In this document: one piece after another, positions 12,831-23,400 of the stretch | How the letters are laid out: every line of letters begins with the position of its first letter | Numbering within the stretch: the stretch's first letter is position 1 | DNA from: Casuarina equisetifolia | Taxonomy: Eukaryota; Streptophyta; Magnoliopsida; Fagales; Casuarinaceae | Reading direction: 5' to 3' | Assembly: GCA_028551475.1 (NCBI GenBank) | Contig: CM052358.1 | Coordinates: 20,300,853-20,364,852, forward strand | Length of the DNA: 64,000 nucleotides | The notes under the pieces: generated by a model | Databases searched by the model: none | What the model was told of the DNA's origin: nothing | What the model saw: the letters and a program-made list of their open reading frames with translations, nothing else | Position numbers and translations under genes: made by a program

Positions 12831-13387
12831 TGATTTTTAAGCAAGGTAGTATATTATTTTGTCATAGTAGTATGCTAATTAGGATCTTAAAAAGCTTATG
12901 TATAGTTTTGAGGTTTAATGATGATTTACAAAAGTAATGAAAGTGTATGTATGATTTTGCACTAAGGTGCAATTAGATATCATCCCCTCTTAAAGTTGTG
13001 TAACCATGGGATGATGAGTTAGGTGACCTAGTGTAAAAGTTATGGATTTTTGTGGTGATGGCTTAAGATTGGTTTTCTAGCACTATGTCTACAATAGTTA
13101 TTTAAAACACACAAAAAAATCAAATATACCATAAGAAATAAGTATAGATAACAAGTTAAGACAATATCAAACAGTAAAGAGAGACATCAATTTTTTTATA
13201 ATGGTTTGACCCTTTTCATCTACTTCCACCATCTTTTTTCTCTAACTTAACCAATTGAAGTCTTGGAATATATCTATAATTATTTCAAAATATAAATAAT
13301 AAATATATATAGTTCCAAAATACTCTTTAAGATAAATAATGATATTAGTCCAAGAACTATACCTACATCAATTCTCATTCCTCAAGA
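12831..13387. other. Non-coding spacer between copia remnant and plastid-derived DNA
   Basis: Very AT-rich, without recognisable coding. Part may be the upstream, non-RT portion of the copia remnant read on the minus strand, but no motif supports that. Confidence 0.4.
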
Positions 13388-13616
13388 ATTAAATTTAATT
13401 CCATTAATTACTTTTCAAAAAAAAAATCCCTGGTAGGGTCAATAAGGTCATGAAAAAGTTTCGATTTATTTATCTCTTTACATATAATGGATTTGCTTGA
13501 ACTAATACATGATTTTATTTTAGTCTTTTTGGGATCTATTCTTATATTAATAGGTATAAGGGTAGTATTACTTACTAACCTAATTTATTCTGCTTTTTCA
13601 TTGGGATTGGTTCTTG

Positions 13617-13621
13617 TTTGT
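13617..13621. repeat. Target-site duplication (left) of the 13622-19741 element
   Basis: TTTGT, identical to 19742-19746. The five bases belong to the ndhG sequence, so the element inserted after the plastid DNA had arrived. Confidence 0.9.
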
Positions 13622-14894
13622 TGATAACTCTATTTTTATAGAGTTATTTTACCTATTTTAGGCAATAAATAACTTTAATAATTGTGATAAAACATTTGAA
13701 CTCCTCTTTATTTACCTAAATTTATCTTGTTTATGTAGCACAAGGAGGCAAGGAGAAAAGGGATGAACATGGAGAGCCTGATGCTTATTGTATGGCAAAA
13801 TCATAATATCAAGATCAAAAGAGTCAAGATGGGCTTAGGCTTTGAATGATTGTTATTAGATTTTATTGTTATTAGGTTTTCTAAATAATTAAAAAACCTA
13901 ATTATATTAGGAGTTCAAAGCCTAATTAAATTAGGATTTCAAAACTTAATTAAATTAAGAGTTCAAAACCCAATTGTTTTAGATCTCTAAGACCCAATTC
14001 TACTAGGATAAGAGTAGGTCTAAACCTAAACCCTATTTAAGAGAAGAGAAGAGACAAAAGAAAGAGAAGGAGGAAATTGAGCACAACTCAAGAAAGAGGC
14101 CAAGAATTTAAGGTTTTCTTGAAAAGAAGACAAAAAGGGTGACAGACTTCTTGTTCTTGGATTTAATATGTCTTCTTTATTTCTTATTACTATTCTTCCT
14201 CATTATTTCTTTATGTTTTAGTTTATTTTTGTTAGAGCTACGATGTAACCTAATTATGATGGTATGAATCTTATGATTATTATGTTTTGCAAGATATTTT
14301 GTTTATATGAAGTTACATATTACTGCGTTTAATGCTTTTAAGTGATTAGCTACCACTTGAATGATATGATTTGCATGTTTAAGACCGAAAGGAGATGATA
14401 TGCAGTTGCTTCTTGTAATGTGTAACCATAAATTAAATATGGATAGACATATACCATATTATTTGTGTGGCTTTTGGTGTAAACTAGGAATATTCATAGA
14501 TCATAATGCATTTAGTTCGTTTCAATTCACATATAGAGATATAGTGAATTAATGAACTAAGTAGGTTTGCTATACCTAGACATAGGATAGTAAATAAATT
14601 AGGAAGTTCCGCCATCACATAGATATTATCCCTCTTGCAAGCATAAATAATTAATATTAATACATAGTAGTTATGGTGAAATCGAATGCTCTAATATATT
14701 TCTTGTATTTAGTTTTCTTAGATTTAGTTAGTTAATCTATCATCTATCAATTTAATTTGCTAGATAAATTCTAGGAGTTGTTCATTGTTAGTAATTAATT
14801 GGTTTAGTAATCACCAATCTCTATGGGACGATATCTTTCTTATCATTATATTACTTGTTCGACATGTTCACTTGTATTTAAAATTCACCGAACA
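13622..14894 (+). repeat. 5' LTR of the Athila/Tat-type element
   Basis: 1273 bp, starting TGATAACTCT and ending CACCGAACA, colinear with 18469-19741. By eye about 30 differences are seen over the length, mostly transitions, about 20 of them in the first 480 bp. Confidence 0.93.
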
Positions 14895-14900
14895 AGTTTT

Positions 14901-14918
14901 TGGCGCCTTTGCCGGGGA
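14901..14918 (+). promoter_or_regulatory. Primer binding site, Athila/Tat type
   Basis: TGGCGCCTTTGCCGGGGA, one base from the well-known TGGCGCCGTTGCCGGGGA site of Athila/Tat elements. It lies six bases after the 5' LTR, as expected for priming of minus-strand DNA synthesis. Confidence 0.88.
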
Positions 14919-15004
14919 TTGGTTGTTTTACTACTGATTAATATTAATACCGAATAATTTCTAGGTTTAATCTAGCTTTTATTTTCTTTTAAGAAAACAT
15001 TATT

Positions 15005-15205
15005 TTTTTTAATTCTTGAAAAAAAAATGTTTCTTTAAATTCTTGAAAAAAAAATCGCTTCTTTTAGTTCTTGAAAAAAAATATCGTTTCTTTTAATTCT
15101 TGAAAAACAAAAAAAAATTGTTTCTTTTAATTCTTGAAAAAAAATCGTTTCTTTTAATTCTTGAAAAAAAAAATTGTTTTTTCTTAAGTTATTGAAAAAA
15201 AATTA
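15005..15205. repeat. Minisatellite in the gag leader, about 30-36-bp unit, six or seven copies
   Basis: The unit is approximately 'tcgtttcttttaattcttgaaaaaaaa' with variable A-runs, repeated between the PBS and the gag start. It lies in the untranslated leader of the element. The variable A-tracts point to replication slippage. Confidence 0.85.
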
Positions 15206-15258
15206 GTTGTCAAAGAAAAAAAAGAAAAAAAAAGTCTTTGTTAAGTTGTTAAGCAACA

Positions 15259-16882
15259 ATGATGGAAATATATGATGGTACATATAGACTTGTAAAAGAC
15301 TATGTTGCACCAATATTTTGGAATGCCACATCAAGCATTAAGCCTGCAATTCAGGCAAATAACTTTGAGATCAAGCTGGTGCTCATCAAGATGCTTCAAA
15401 AATCTGTGCAATATAGTGGGCTACCAAATAAGGATCCAAAAGCTCACATTGAAGCATTCCTTGAATTTTGTGACATGATTGGAAATCATGGAGTTATAGA
15501 AGATGTTATCAGGTTGAAACTATTTCCATTTTCTCTTAGAGATATAGCTAAAAAGTGGTTCTTTTCACTTCCTGCAGGATTAATTACTACATGGGATGAT
15601 TTGGCTCAAAAATTTCTTGGTAAGTTCTTTCCTTTTGCAAGGTCTGCTAAATTGCGTAACGATATTTTCACTTTTGAGCAGATGAATGATGAATTATTAT
15701 ATGAAGCTTGGGAGAGATTCAAGGAACTTTTGAAGATATGTCCAAATCATGGATTACCCACGTGACTACAGGTACAAACTTTTTATGATGGGTGTAGTAT
15801 GAATCTTCGTTGTGTAATTGATACAACTGCAGGAGGGGACTTACATAGCAAAACACCAGAAGAGGCATTTAATTTTCTAGAGGAAATGACATTTGATAAC
15901 TATCAATGGTCTACTGAGAGACTACCAATGCATCAAACAAGTGGAGTCCATGAAGTAGATACCCTTGCCAACTTACATGCAAAATTGGAAGTGTTCCTAA
16001 AGAATAGAGAATATGAATTTTGTGGTGGAGCACATGAGAGCACAAAATGTCAAGTAGGTAACCCTAATGCTCATTATAATGATTATGCTAATTTTGTTGA
16101 AATTCCTAGCAGGTCACAAAATGATTATTACTCAAATACGTACAATCTGGGATGACCATCAAACTTTTTCATGGAGTAACCCAAGTGAGATGAGACTACA
16201 ACCAACATTTTGGCAAACAGAAGAGGTGAAACCTAACTACGAGAACATGATTAGTGAGCTAGCTAGCACCACACAGAACTTTACATAGAGGATTGAAGCA
16301 AGATTTCAGAATCAAGAAGCAAGTTTTCAGAGACAATAAGCTTTAATTCGAAAATTAGAGTTGCAGATGAGTAAGCTCATCAGTATGATCTTAGAGAATC
16401 AGGAGGGTCTTTTGCCTAGTGATATAGAGAAAAGTCTTGAAGATACCATAAAGGCAATAACCCCAACATGTGGCAAGCAAGTAAGAGAAGTTGATGTTGA
16501 CAAAGAGAGTCTCAAAGATAATGATGAAGATGTCAGCATGCAACTTGAGGAGGCACCTAGGAGCAAGCTTGTTCCAAAAAATCCTATGTCCTTTATGCCT
16601 TCAGCTCCATCTCTCCAAAGATTCTAGCAACGCGTAAAAGATAAGCAGTTTTTGGAATTCCTTGATATATCTTTAAAATTTCACATTAACATTTCTTTTA
16701 CAGATGCTCCAATTCAAATATCTAGTTGTGCAAAACTTTTGAAAGAGATATTGGAGAACAAAAGGAAGCTAGAAGTATATGAGACAGTTGTGCTTATTGA
16801 AGAATGCTCAACAATCAAACGACACAAGCTGTCTCCTAAACTATTGGAGTTTCATCCTCCTTTAGCAACATGTGGAGGATAG
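15259..16882 (+). pseudogene. Athila/Tat-type gag, broken
   Basis: The frame opens at ATG 15259. Recognisable blocks are the capsid core (HIEAFLEFCDMIGNHGV; FPFSLRDIAKKWFFSLPAG; AQKFLGKFFP), then YEAWERFKELL, and a zinc-knuckle remnant at about 16015-16050 (EFCGGAHESTKC). There the first Cys of the CCHC motif has become Tyr. A long linker leads to KRKLEVYETVVLIEECST. Breaks: TGG to TGA at 15763-15765, a one-base frameshift near 16150, and later stops at 16286, 16339 and 16625 where Gln-like codons are expected. The translation ends at 16882 where protease should start. Gag would package the element RNA; this copy cannot make a full protein. Confidence 0.88.
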
Positions 16883-17502
16883 TTTGGCTAAAAACTATAA
16901 AGCAAGCGCTTCTTGGGAGGCAACTCAAGTATTTTGTTAGTAGTTTGGTTAGAAGGCTGTCACGCTCATCACAGCTCCATTTTGACAACCTGCAATCAAG
17001 GGAGTTTTCTTATTCCTTCTTTATTATTGATTTCTTTTGTTTTTACATTGAGGACAATGCTTCATTCAAGTTTAGGGGTAGGGAAAGAACCTTTGTGCTA
17101 AATTTGATTAAAATTTTTTTATGTCATGACTACTTCCCATGTTGTGGATTCTTGGTGATTCTTTGGAAGATATAGATTTTGTTCAAACCTGCAATTATGA
17201 TGTGAGTTAAGTGTGATTTTGATTATGTTGATCCATCTATTAAGCACTAAAAGTCCTTCATTTTTTAAATTATGTGTATCTCTAGAGAACATTCATGTGA
17301 AGTATGTGATTTTCTTAGATCTCACCTAGATCTTAGAATTTGTTTGATTTTCTCTTGAGGCGAAATCCTAGGCTGCATCTAATTGAGAAAATGATTTAGG
17401 CCATTCTTTGGATCGTTTGAGCCTTTCAAGCCAACCCTATTTATTTATCATCAGTCACCCCGTTGAGCCTTGATTCTTATCCATTTTCTTTATGACACCC
17501 AC

Positions 17503-17533
<31 letters not shown>

Positions 17534-18454
17534 AGCCTTCAACAAATCATCTTTTTGTCCCACACCCTTGAACATATTGATTTTTAGGATATAAGTCTAT
17601 TTGAGTGAAGAGAAGATGAAGGGAAGGATGTTTATGGGAAGGATATTGATTGCAATGATTATGTAGCATAATATGTTACTTTTGTGGATGCAAAAAAAAG
17701 AAAAAAAAAAGAAAAGGGAAATGCAACATCTGTCCAAGAATGGAATTCTCTTATCTCTTATTGTCAAATTCAAGCCACTAAAGGTTCAGAAATTGACTTT
17801 TGCATAGTAGTTGGATGTCATCAACAAGATAAGATTATAATGGTTACATTTCTAGTCCTACTACTTGCTTTATGATTGCAAGCATGATTGTGACTTTTGT
17901 GAGTGTCAAAATCCAAGTGAAATCAAGTATTTTTGAAAAAAAAAAATAAATGAGAGAAGTGGTGATAGAAAGATCATTTGAGAAAAAAAAGAGAAAGCAA
18001 AGAAAGGAAGTGACAAAAGCTCAAATTAGATCCTAGAAAGCAATGTGTTCATGGGTGAATTTAGCCTAAATGACTTTCATCTTATCCCTAACCTAGCCTT
18101 ACATTACAAGCTTATAAAAGTCCTATTGATTTTTTATTAGATTATTGGCTTACATTAGTGGAGAGAGGAATGAAAAGCAAACATATGAGGTTTGGTTAAA
18201 GATTTTGAGAGATTGCATATTAATGTGAATATATTTGGAGTGCATATAGTTGAAAAGATAAGGACTCACACACACACACGTGGTCAACATAGTTAAGAGT
18301 CTATCTTATCTTATAAAACAATTGTGGTGTTTGGATGAAAGTTATATTTTTCTTTGAATTGTTAAGTTTAAGCAATTATGAGAAAATTTCATGCAGGGGT
18401 TTTGTCGAAAACATATATTGTTTATTGCTTTTGCTAGAGGACTAGCAAAATGTT
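16883..18454. other. Non-coding 3' internal region of the gag-only element
   Basis: It begins with the conserved post-pol phrase 'caagcgcttcttgggaggcaactc' (about 16903), which normally follows the pol stop codon in this lineage, so pol has been cleanly lost. It also contains an (AT)n run at 17502-17527 and purine-rich A/G blocks near 17690 and 17935-18010. No reverse transcriptase or integrase motif was found in any frame. Confidence 0.75.
17502..17527. repeat. (AT)n microsatellite
   Basis: Thirteen uninterrupted AT units inside the 3' internal region of the gag-only element. Confidence 0.95.
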
Positions 18455-18468
18455 AAGTTTGGGGGTTT
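18455..18468 (+). promoter_or_regulatory. Polypurine tract of the gag-only element
   Basis: AAGTTTGGGGGTTT lies directly before the 3' LTR. This is the usual Athila/Tat plus-strand priming site. Confidence 0.85.
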
Positions 18469-19741
18469 TGATAACTCTATTTTTATAGAGTTATTTTACC
18501 TATTTTAGGCAATAAATAACTTTAATAATTGTGATAAAACATTTGAACTCCTCTTTATTTACCTAAATTTATCTTGTTTATGTAGCACAAGGAGGCAAGG
18601 AGAAAAGGGATGAACATGGAGAGCCTGATACTTATTGTATGGTAAAATCATAATATCAAGATCAAAAGAGTCAAGATGGGCTTGGGCTTTGAATGATTGT
18701 TATTTGATTTTATTGTTATTGGGTTTTCTAAATAATTAGAAAATCTAATCATATTAGGAGTTCAAAGCCTAATTAAATTAGGATTTCAAAACCTAATTAA
18801 ATTGAGAGTTCAAAACCCAATTATTTTAGATCTCTAAGACCCAATTCTACTAGGATAAGAGTAAGTCTAAACCTAAACCTTATTTAAGAGAAGAGAATAG
18901 GCAAAAGAAAGAGGAGGAGGAAATTGAGCATAACTCAAGAAAGAGCCCAAGAATTCAAGGTTTTCTTGAAAAGAAGACAAAAAGGGTGACAGACTTCTTG
19001 TTCTTAGATTTAATATGTCTTCTTTATTTCTTATTACTATTCTTCCTCATTATTTCTTTATGTTTTAGTTTATTTTTGTTAGAGCTACAATGTAACCTAA
19101 TTATGATGGTATGAATCTTATGATTATTATATTTTGCAAGATATTTTGTTTATGTGAAGTTACATATTACTGCGTTTAATGCTTTTAAGTGATTAGCTAC
19201 CACTTGAATGATATGATTTGCATGTTTGAGACCGAAAGGAGATGATATGCAGTTGCTTCTTGTAATGTGTAACCATAAATTAAATATGGATAGACATATA
19301 CCATATTATTTGTGTGGCTTTTGGTGTAAACTAGGAATATTCATAGATCCTAATGCATTTGGTTTGTTTCAATTCACATATAGAGATATAGTAAATTAAT
19401 GAACAAAGTAGGTTTGCTATACCTAGACATAGGATAGTAAATAAATTAGGAAGTTCCGCCATCACATAGATATTATCTCTCTTGCAAGCATAAATAATTA
19501 ATATTAATACATAGTAGTTATGGTGAAATCGAATGCTCTAATATATTTCTTGTATTTAGTTTTCTTAGATTTAGTTAGTTAATCTATTATCTATCAATTT
19601 GATTTGCTAGATAAATTCTAGGAGTTGTTCATTGTTAGTAATTAATTGGTTTAGTAATCACCAATCTCTGTAGGACGATATTTTTCTTATCATTATATTA
19701 CTTGTTCGACATGTTTACTTGTATTTAAAATTCACCGAACA
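18469..19741 (+). repeat. 3' LTR of the Athila/Tat-type element
   Basis: 1273 bp, starting TGATAACTCT and ending CACCGAACA. It is the same length as the 5' LTR and is followed by the TSD TTTGT (19742-19746). Confidence 0.93.
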
Positions 19742-20375
19742 TTTGTATATCTTTATTCTATATTCTATCAAACTCTCATTTTGTAGCTACTGCATAGCTC
19801 TTTATTTATGTAGGGGCTATAAACATTTTAATTATATTTTTTGTCATGTTCATGAATGATTTATAATATTACAAAGATTTTAATCTTTGGACCATTGGGA
19901 ATGGGTTTACTTTATTGGTTTGTACATGTGTTTTTGTTTCACTAATGACTACTATTATGGATACATCATGGTACAAGATTATTTAGACTACAAGATCAAA
20001 CTAGATTATAGAACAAGATTTGCTAAATAACAATCAACAAATTGGAATTCATTTTTTTCTTCCATTTGAACTCATTTCAATAATTATTTTAGCTGCTTTA
20101 ATAGGTGCAATTGCTATGGCTCACTAGTGATAAATCTTTTGAACTAATAATCAAAAACTAATCAAAATACAAGTGAAACTTTGTTTTGTGGTTTTGTGTG
20201 ATCACATTAATTTCCCCTTACTTCAATCTTATTTGAAGATTTTTTATGTCTAAAATAGAAATAGACATTCTTTTATTCAATCTATTACCAAACTTTTTAT
20301 ATTCTAGTCAATTGAACCCATTAAATTGGTTTTTATCTTGAAATGAATCAAAATTTATAAAGAGTTGGTCAATGA

Positions 20376-22134
20376 TGCTTTTTACTAACAAAGTAGGAGA
20401 AAATGTTCTCCATACTTTCCAACTCCTCCTCAAGAAGTTATATAAGTCATTGATTATAAGATAAGGTTAAAACAACCTTTGTACAATTAGCAAATCTCCA
20501 AGTAATATGAAATGTGTGGGATATTACTTATCAAAGAGCTTATTCAAAAGATTAAACAAGTATTTAAGCTTTAATCACAAAACCCCCAAATATCAGCAAA
20601 TTAGGGTTTAAGATTTACAACATTATTTATGTGCATATAATGTGTATAGTTTAATTAGTACATAAACAAGTATATACAAGTAGAAATAATTGCAAAGAAA
20701 CAATCTTGGAAGAGTATCACAGAGTATTACCCCATATTGGGTAATATCACCGAAGCTAGATATCAAAAGCTCCAAATTAATCATTAAGAAGGACTTATAT
20801 ATGATTTTTAAATAACAGTAGCTCTTTAGGGTTTCTTATCAAACTTGACATTACTATAGCTTTTTTCCCATTAGAAAGAAATAAGTATTCCATTAAACGA
20901 CAATAGAATCTTCGATTAATGCTTGCAAAGGCCTGTTCTGACACTTTAATCCTTTCACAAATCTTATTGTTAAAGAATCAATAGCTCAGAGAGAAAGAGA
21001 GATAGAGTTGTGTAGAGTTTCTTGAATATTTGGGAAAATTAAGGCTTTAGTTGAAACAGTTAAGACCCTATTAAGCTTGCTCAGGTTCTTAAATGAAATG
21101 GCATCATTAAGCTTTTAAACAACTCGGGTCAGCACGTCTTTAAACCATATGGGCTGAGCTTGTAACAATATCATGGATTGAGCTTTAAAAGATATCACGA
21201 GTGGAACTTCTAAGGATATCACAGCAAGTCATAGTTGGCCTACTTCAAGTAAGCTTTGATCATCTCATAATCAAGCCTCAATTGGCCTACTTCAAGTGAA
21301 CTTTGATTAGTCCTTAAGTGGACTTTGAGTGACCTACAAATATACAAGTTCCAACATCACTTTTTCTTTAAAATTAATTGTTATGCAATTAACATTTCAT
21401 CAATATTTATTGCATAAAGATATCCCTTTTGAGCATATATGTGGTTGCATTATAAAGGAATATAAAAGCTCAACTACTTTGTAATATCATTGATTGATAT
21501 TATAATTTACACACATTTTACTTCCTTGTTGTTCAATTTTGCACATAAACATATGTAAAAAATTTATATATATTATATGTAATCAAAGTTTGTCACAACA
21601 AAACATATATTTTTCCAATAATCTCTCCTTTTTTGATAATGACAAAATTTTTAAAGTTTAAGCATATAATAGCACATGTCATCAATAGAATGATCAATAT
21701 ATATCATAATTTGCATTTTAGATGTTTAAGTATACAACATGTTCAAGTATACAGCATACAACCGATGGCAATCAATATAAGTGAAGCATAGTGAAGCATA
21801 TTTTCAAGACACCATACATAAACATATTGTTTAGCATATGTTAATGATACTAGAGAGTTATCCCACATTTTGCATTATTAAGTCAGAAATGGAATATACA
21901 TGTGCTAGTGCTTTCTTTCCCTTTTTTTGTCATAAGCAAAAAGAGCATGCAATAGTGGAAAAGAAGTCATAGAAGAGCATAAGGGCTAAGAAAACTATGA
22001 AAAGAGTTTAGATAGCTAACTTGATGAGCATATTTGTGATCATAGTGCTCCCCTTCAATGTAAGTGCTTTTATAGAGAATAGAAGAACACAACATAGCAA
22101 AGCAGAGCATAACACAATATAAAGAATAGGCAAA
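20376..22134 (-). repeat. Likely 3' LTR and tail of a minus-strand copia element
   Basis: Downstream (on the minus strand) of the RNase H fragment at 22140-22795 there is a conserved copia tail near 21655-21605: 'tttgtcattatcaaaa' followed by 'aaggagagattattgg'. In related elements this reads as the polypurine tract and the start of the 3' LTR. The LTR would extend toward 20400, next to the plastid-derived DNA. Its far end, TG/CA termini and TSD could not be fixed, and no second LTR is present. Confidence 0.55.
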
Positions 22135-22795
22135 TTCAAGAAATATGTTCAAATAAAGACATTCCAAGCTTTCTCTAGAGAGTATAAAATATTTCTTTGT
22201 CCAAAGGTTTTGTAAAAATATTAGCAAGTTGTTAGTCAGTACGCATAAACTTAAGTACAATATCATTTTTTTGCACATGATTTTTAATAAAGTGGTGTCT
22301 AATTTCAATATGCTTGGTTTTAGAGTGTTTTATAGGATTTTTTGTTAAATTTATAACATTAGTGTTATCATATTTTAATGGAACATTTGAAGAACAAATG
22401 CCATAGTCTTCTAATTGTTGTTTCATCTATAGAATTTGAGCACAACAGATAGCAACATCAATATCTTCAGCCTCAATAGAGAATAAAGCTATGATGTTTT
22501 GTTCTTAAAGCAATAAAAAGCCAGCATGTTTCTAAGAAAGTGACAAGCACCACTTATACTCTTTCTATCTATTTTACAACTAGCATAATCAAAATCACTA
22601 AAAGTATGCAAATCAAGGGTTGTATTTCTAGGATACCAAATTCCTAAGGTGACCATATCTTTTAAGTATCTAAATATTCTTTTAACAACAATCAAGTGTT
22701 GTTCTTTTGGATTAGATTAATATCTAGCACATAAGCATACATTGAACATGATATCAGGTCGAGATGCAGTCAAGTACAGCAAGGGATACCAAGTT
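22135..22795 (-). pseudogene. Copia RT end/RNase H fragment (5'-truncated)
   Basis: Read on the minus strand: 'SLLYLTASRPDIMFNVC' (22790-22740), then a stretch with VKRIFRYLKD, LGIWYPRNTT, SDFDYASCKIDRKSISG and CHFLRNM (22695-22495). Next follow 'MKQQLEDYGICSSNVPL', NVINLTKNPIKHSKTKHIEI and RHHFIKNHVQKNDI (22426-22250), and an IFTKP-like remnant near 22200. These are the copia RT C-terminus, RNase H and the motif before the 3' LTR. The fragment is cut at 22796 by block X and has frameshifts. It differs in sequence from the fragment at 11742-12830. Confidence 0.85.
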
Positions 22796-22796
22796 A

Positions 22797-23117
22797 GAAC
22801 AAGATTTGCCATGAAATTTGTAGATTTTATGGAACAATTTCTTGTACAAAAGATAAAACTCTTAATAAAACCAAAATTCAATGATTATGGAGTATAATTG
22901 GTTTGCCTAGTTATAACAAACGACTTCAAATGAAAATACAAACAAACTTAAATCAAGTAATCCATTTTAAATAACAATTATAAAAAATTTACACCAAAAA
23001 AAGAAAATGTTTGGAAACCTAATCGTTTGCAATTTTGTAAAATTATCATGATTAATGTTAATATGACTTTCTAAATTTTGAAAATTCTAGTTGACCGGTA
23101 TTCTCTAAATAAAGCAC
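22797..23117. repeat. Repeated block X, copy 2
   Basis: Homologous and parallel to 11387-11741, with several deletions. It lies directly against the truncated copia fragment on its left. The non-repeated segment 23118-23400 separates it from array B. Confidence 0.65.
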
Positions 23118-23400
23118 CTTTCATTTCAATCTTATTGATGGTCATTGGTAACTGGGTTTCAACAAGAGAAGAATAATAGTGTTCAAGTGCAAGGTTAAGG
23201 GGTGACACAAGTGTATTGCACATGCACACCTTTTCTTATATTAACCTATCATTTGAGGTTAACACACGTGTACTGCAAGCATGCACATTTCCTTCAATTA
23301 ACCTAATGAGGTTTGTTGAAGGCTTCCACATGGTGCCAAAATGACATTAGTGCTAACATGGTAGATATTTGAGACTTGTTATTTTAAAATAATTAATAGA
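23118..23400. other. Short non-coding segment between block X and array B
   Basis: It contains an internal near-duplication: 'aagtgtattgcacatgcacacc' and 'acgtgtactgcaagcatgcaca' are each followed by 'ttaacct'. No coding was recognised. Confidence 0.5.

Larger units (their letters stand above)
13622..19741 (+). mobile_element. Complete non-autonomous gypsy element (Athila/Tat-type, gag only)
   Basis: The element is 6120 bp with two 1273-bp LTRs, a PBS, a decayed gag, a polypurine tract and a perfect 5-bp TSD (TTTGT). The gag resembles Athila/Tat elements (FPFSLRD, AKKWFFSLPAG, YEAWERFKELLKICPNHGLP). After the gag the sequence reaches the segment preceding protease (KRKLEVYETV, EECSTI), then passes directly to a typical post-pol tail ('caagcgcttcttgggaggc'). 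Protease, reverse transcriptase, RNase H and integrase are absent. It would have needed enzymes from a related autonomous element. This layout fits plant TR-GAG elements (terminal repeats plus GAG). Its gag is now broken, so its own protein is also lost. Confidence 0.92.
13489..20130 (+). pseudogene. ndhG: ndhG pseudogene (plastid NADH dehydrogenase subunit 6), interrupted
   Basis: The first part, 13489-13621, is open and reads [17 protein letters not shown]..., then ...[12 protein letters not shown]. It resumes after the retrotransposon at 19742 with ISLFYILSNSHFVAT, and ends with FELISI..., [10 protein letters not shown] (about 20060-20127). The intact plastid protein is about 176 residues and is a membrane subunit of the thylakoid NDH complex. 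In-frame stops replace expected Gln or Trp codons (CAG to TAG, TGG to TAG), and about a dozen bases are missing near 20050. Nearly all changes are C-to-T or G-to-A, as expected for a methylated, non-functional nuclear copy. Cannot encode a working protein. Confidence 0.9.
13388..20375 (+). other. Nuclear plastid-DNA insertion (NUPT) carrying ndhG, split by a retrotransposon
   Basis: Two segments (about 13388-13621 and 19742-20375) match the plastid order: ndhG upstream spacer ('ggtagggtcaataagg', 'catgaaaaagtttcga'), ndhG, then the ndhG-ndhI spacer ('tttgttttgtggttttgtg', 'caattgaacccattaaattgg'). They become contiguous if 13622-19741 plus one copy of TTTGT is removed. The outer limits are uncertain by about 50-100 bp; no ndhE or ndhI coding was seen. 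The plastid sequence was compared from memory of the gene, not by alignment. Confidence 0.85.
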
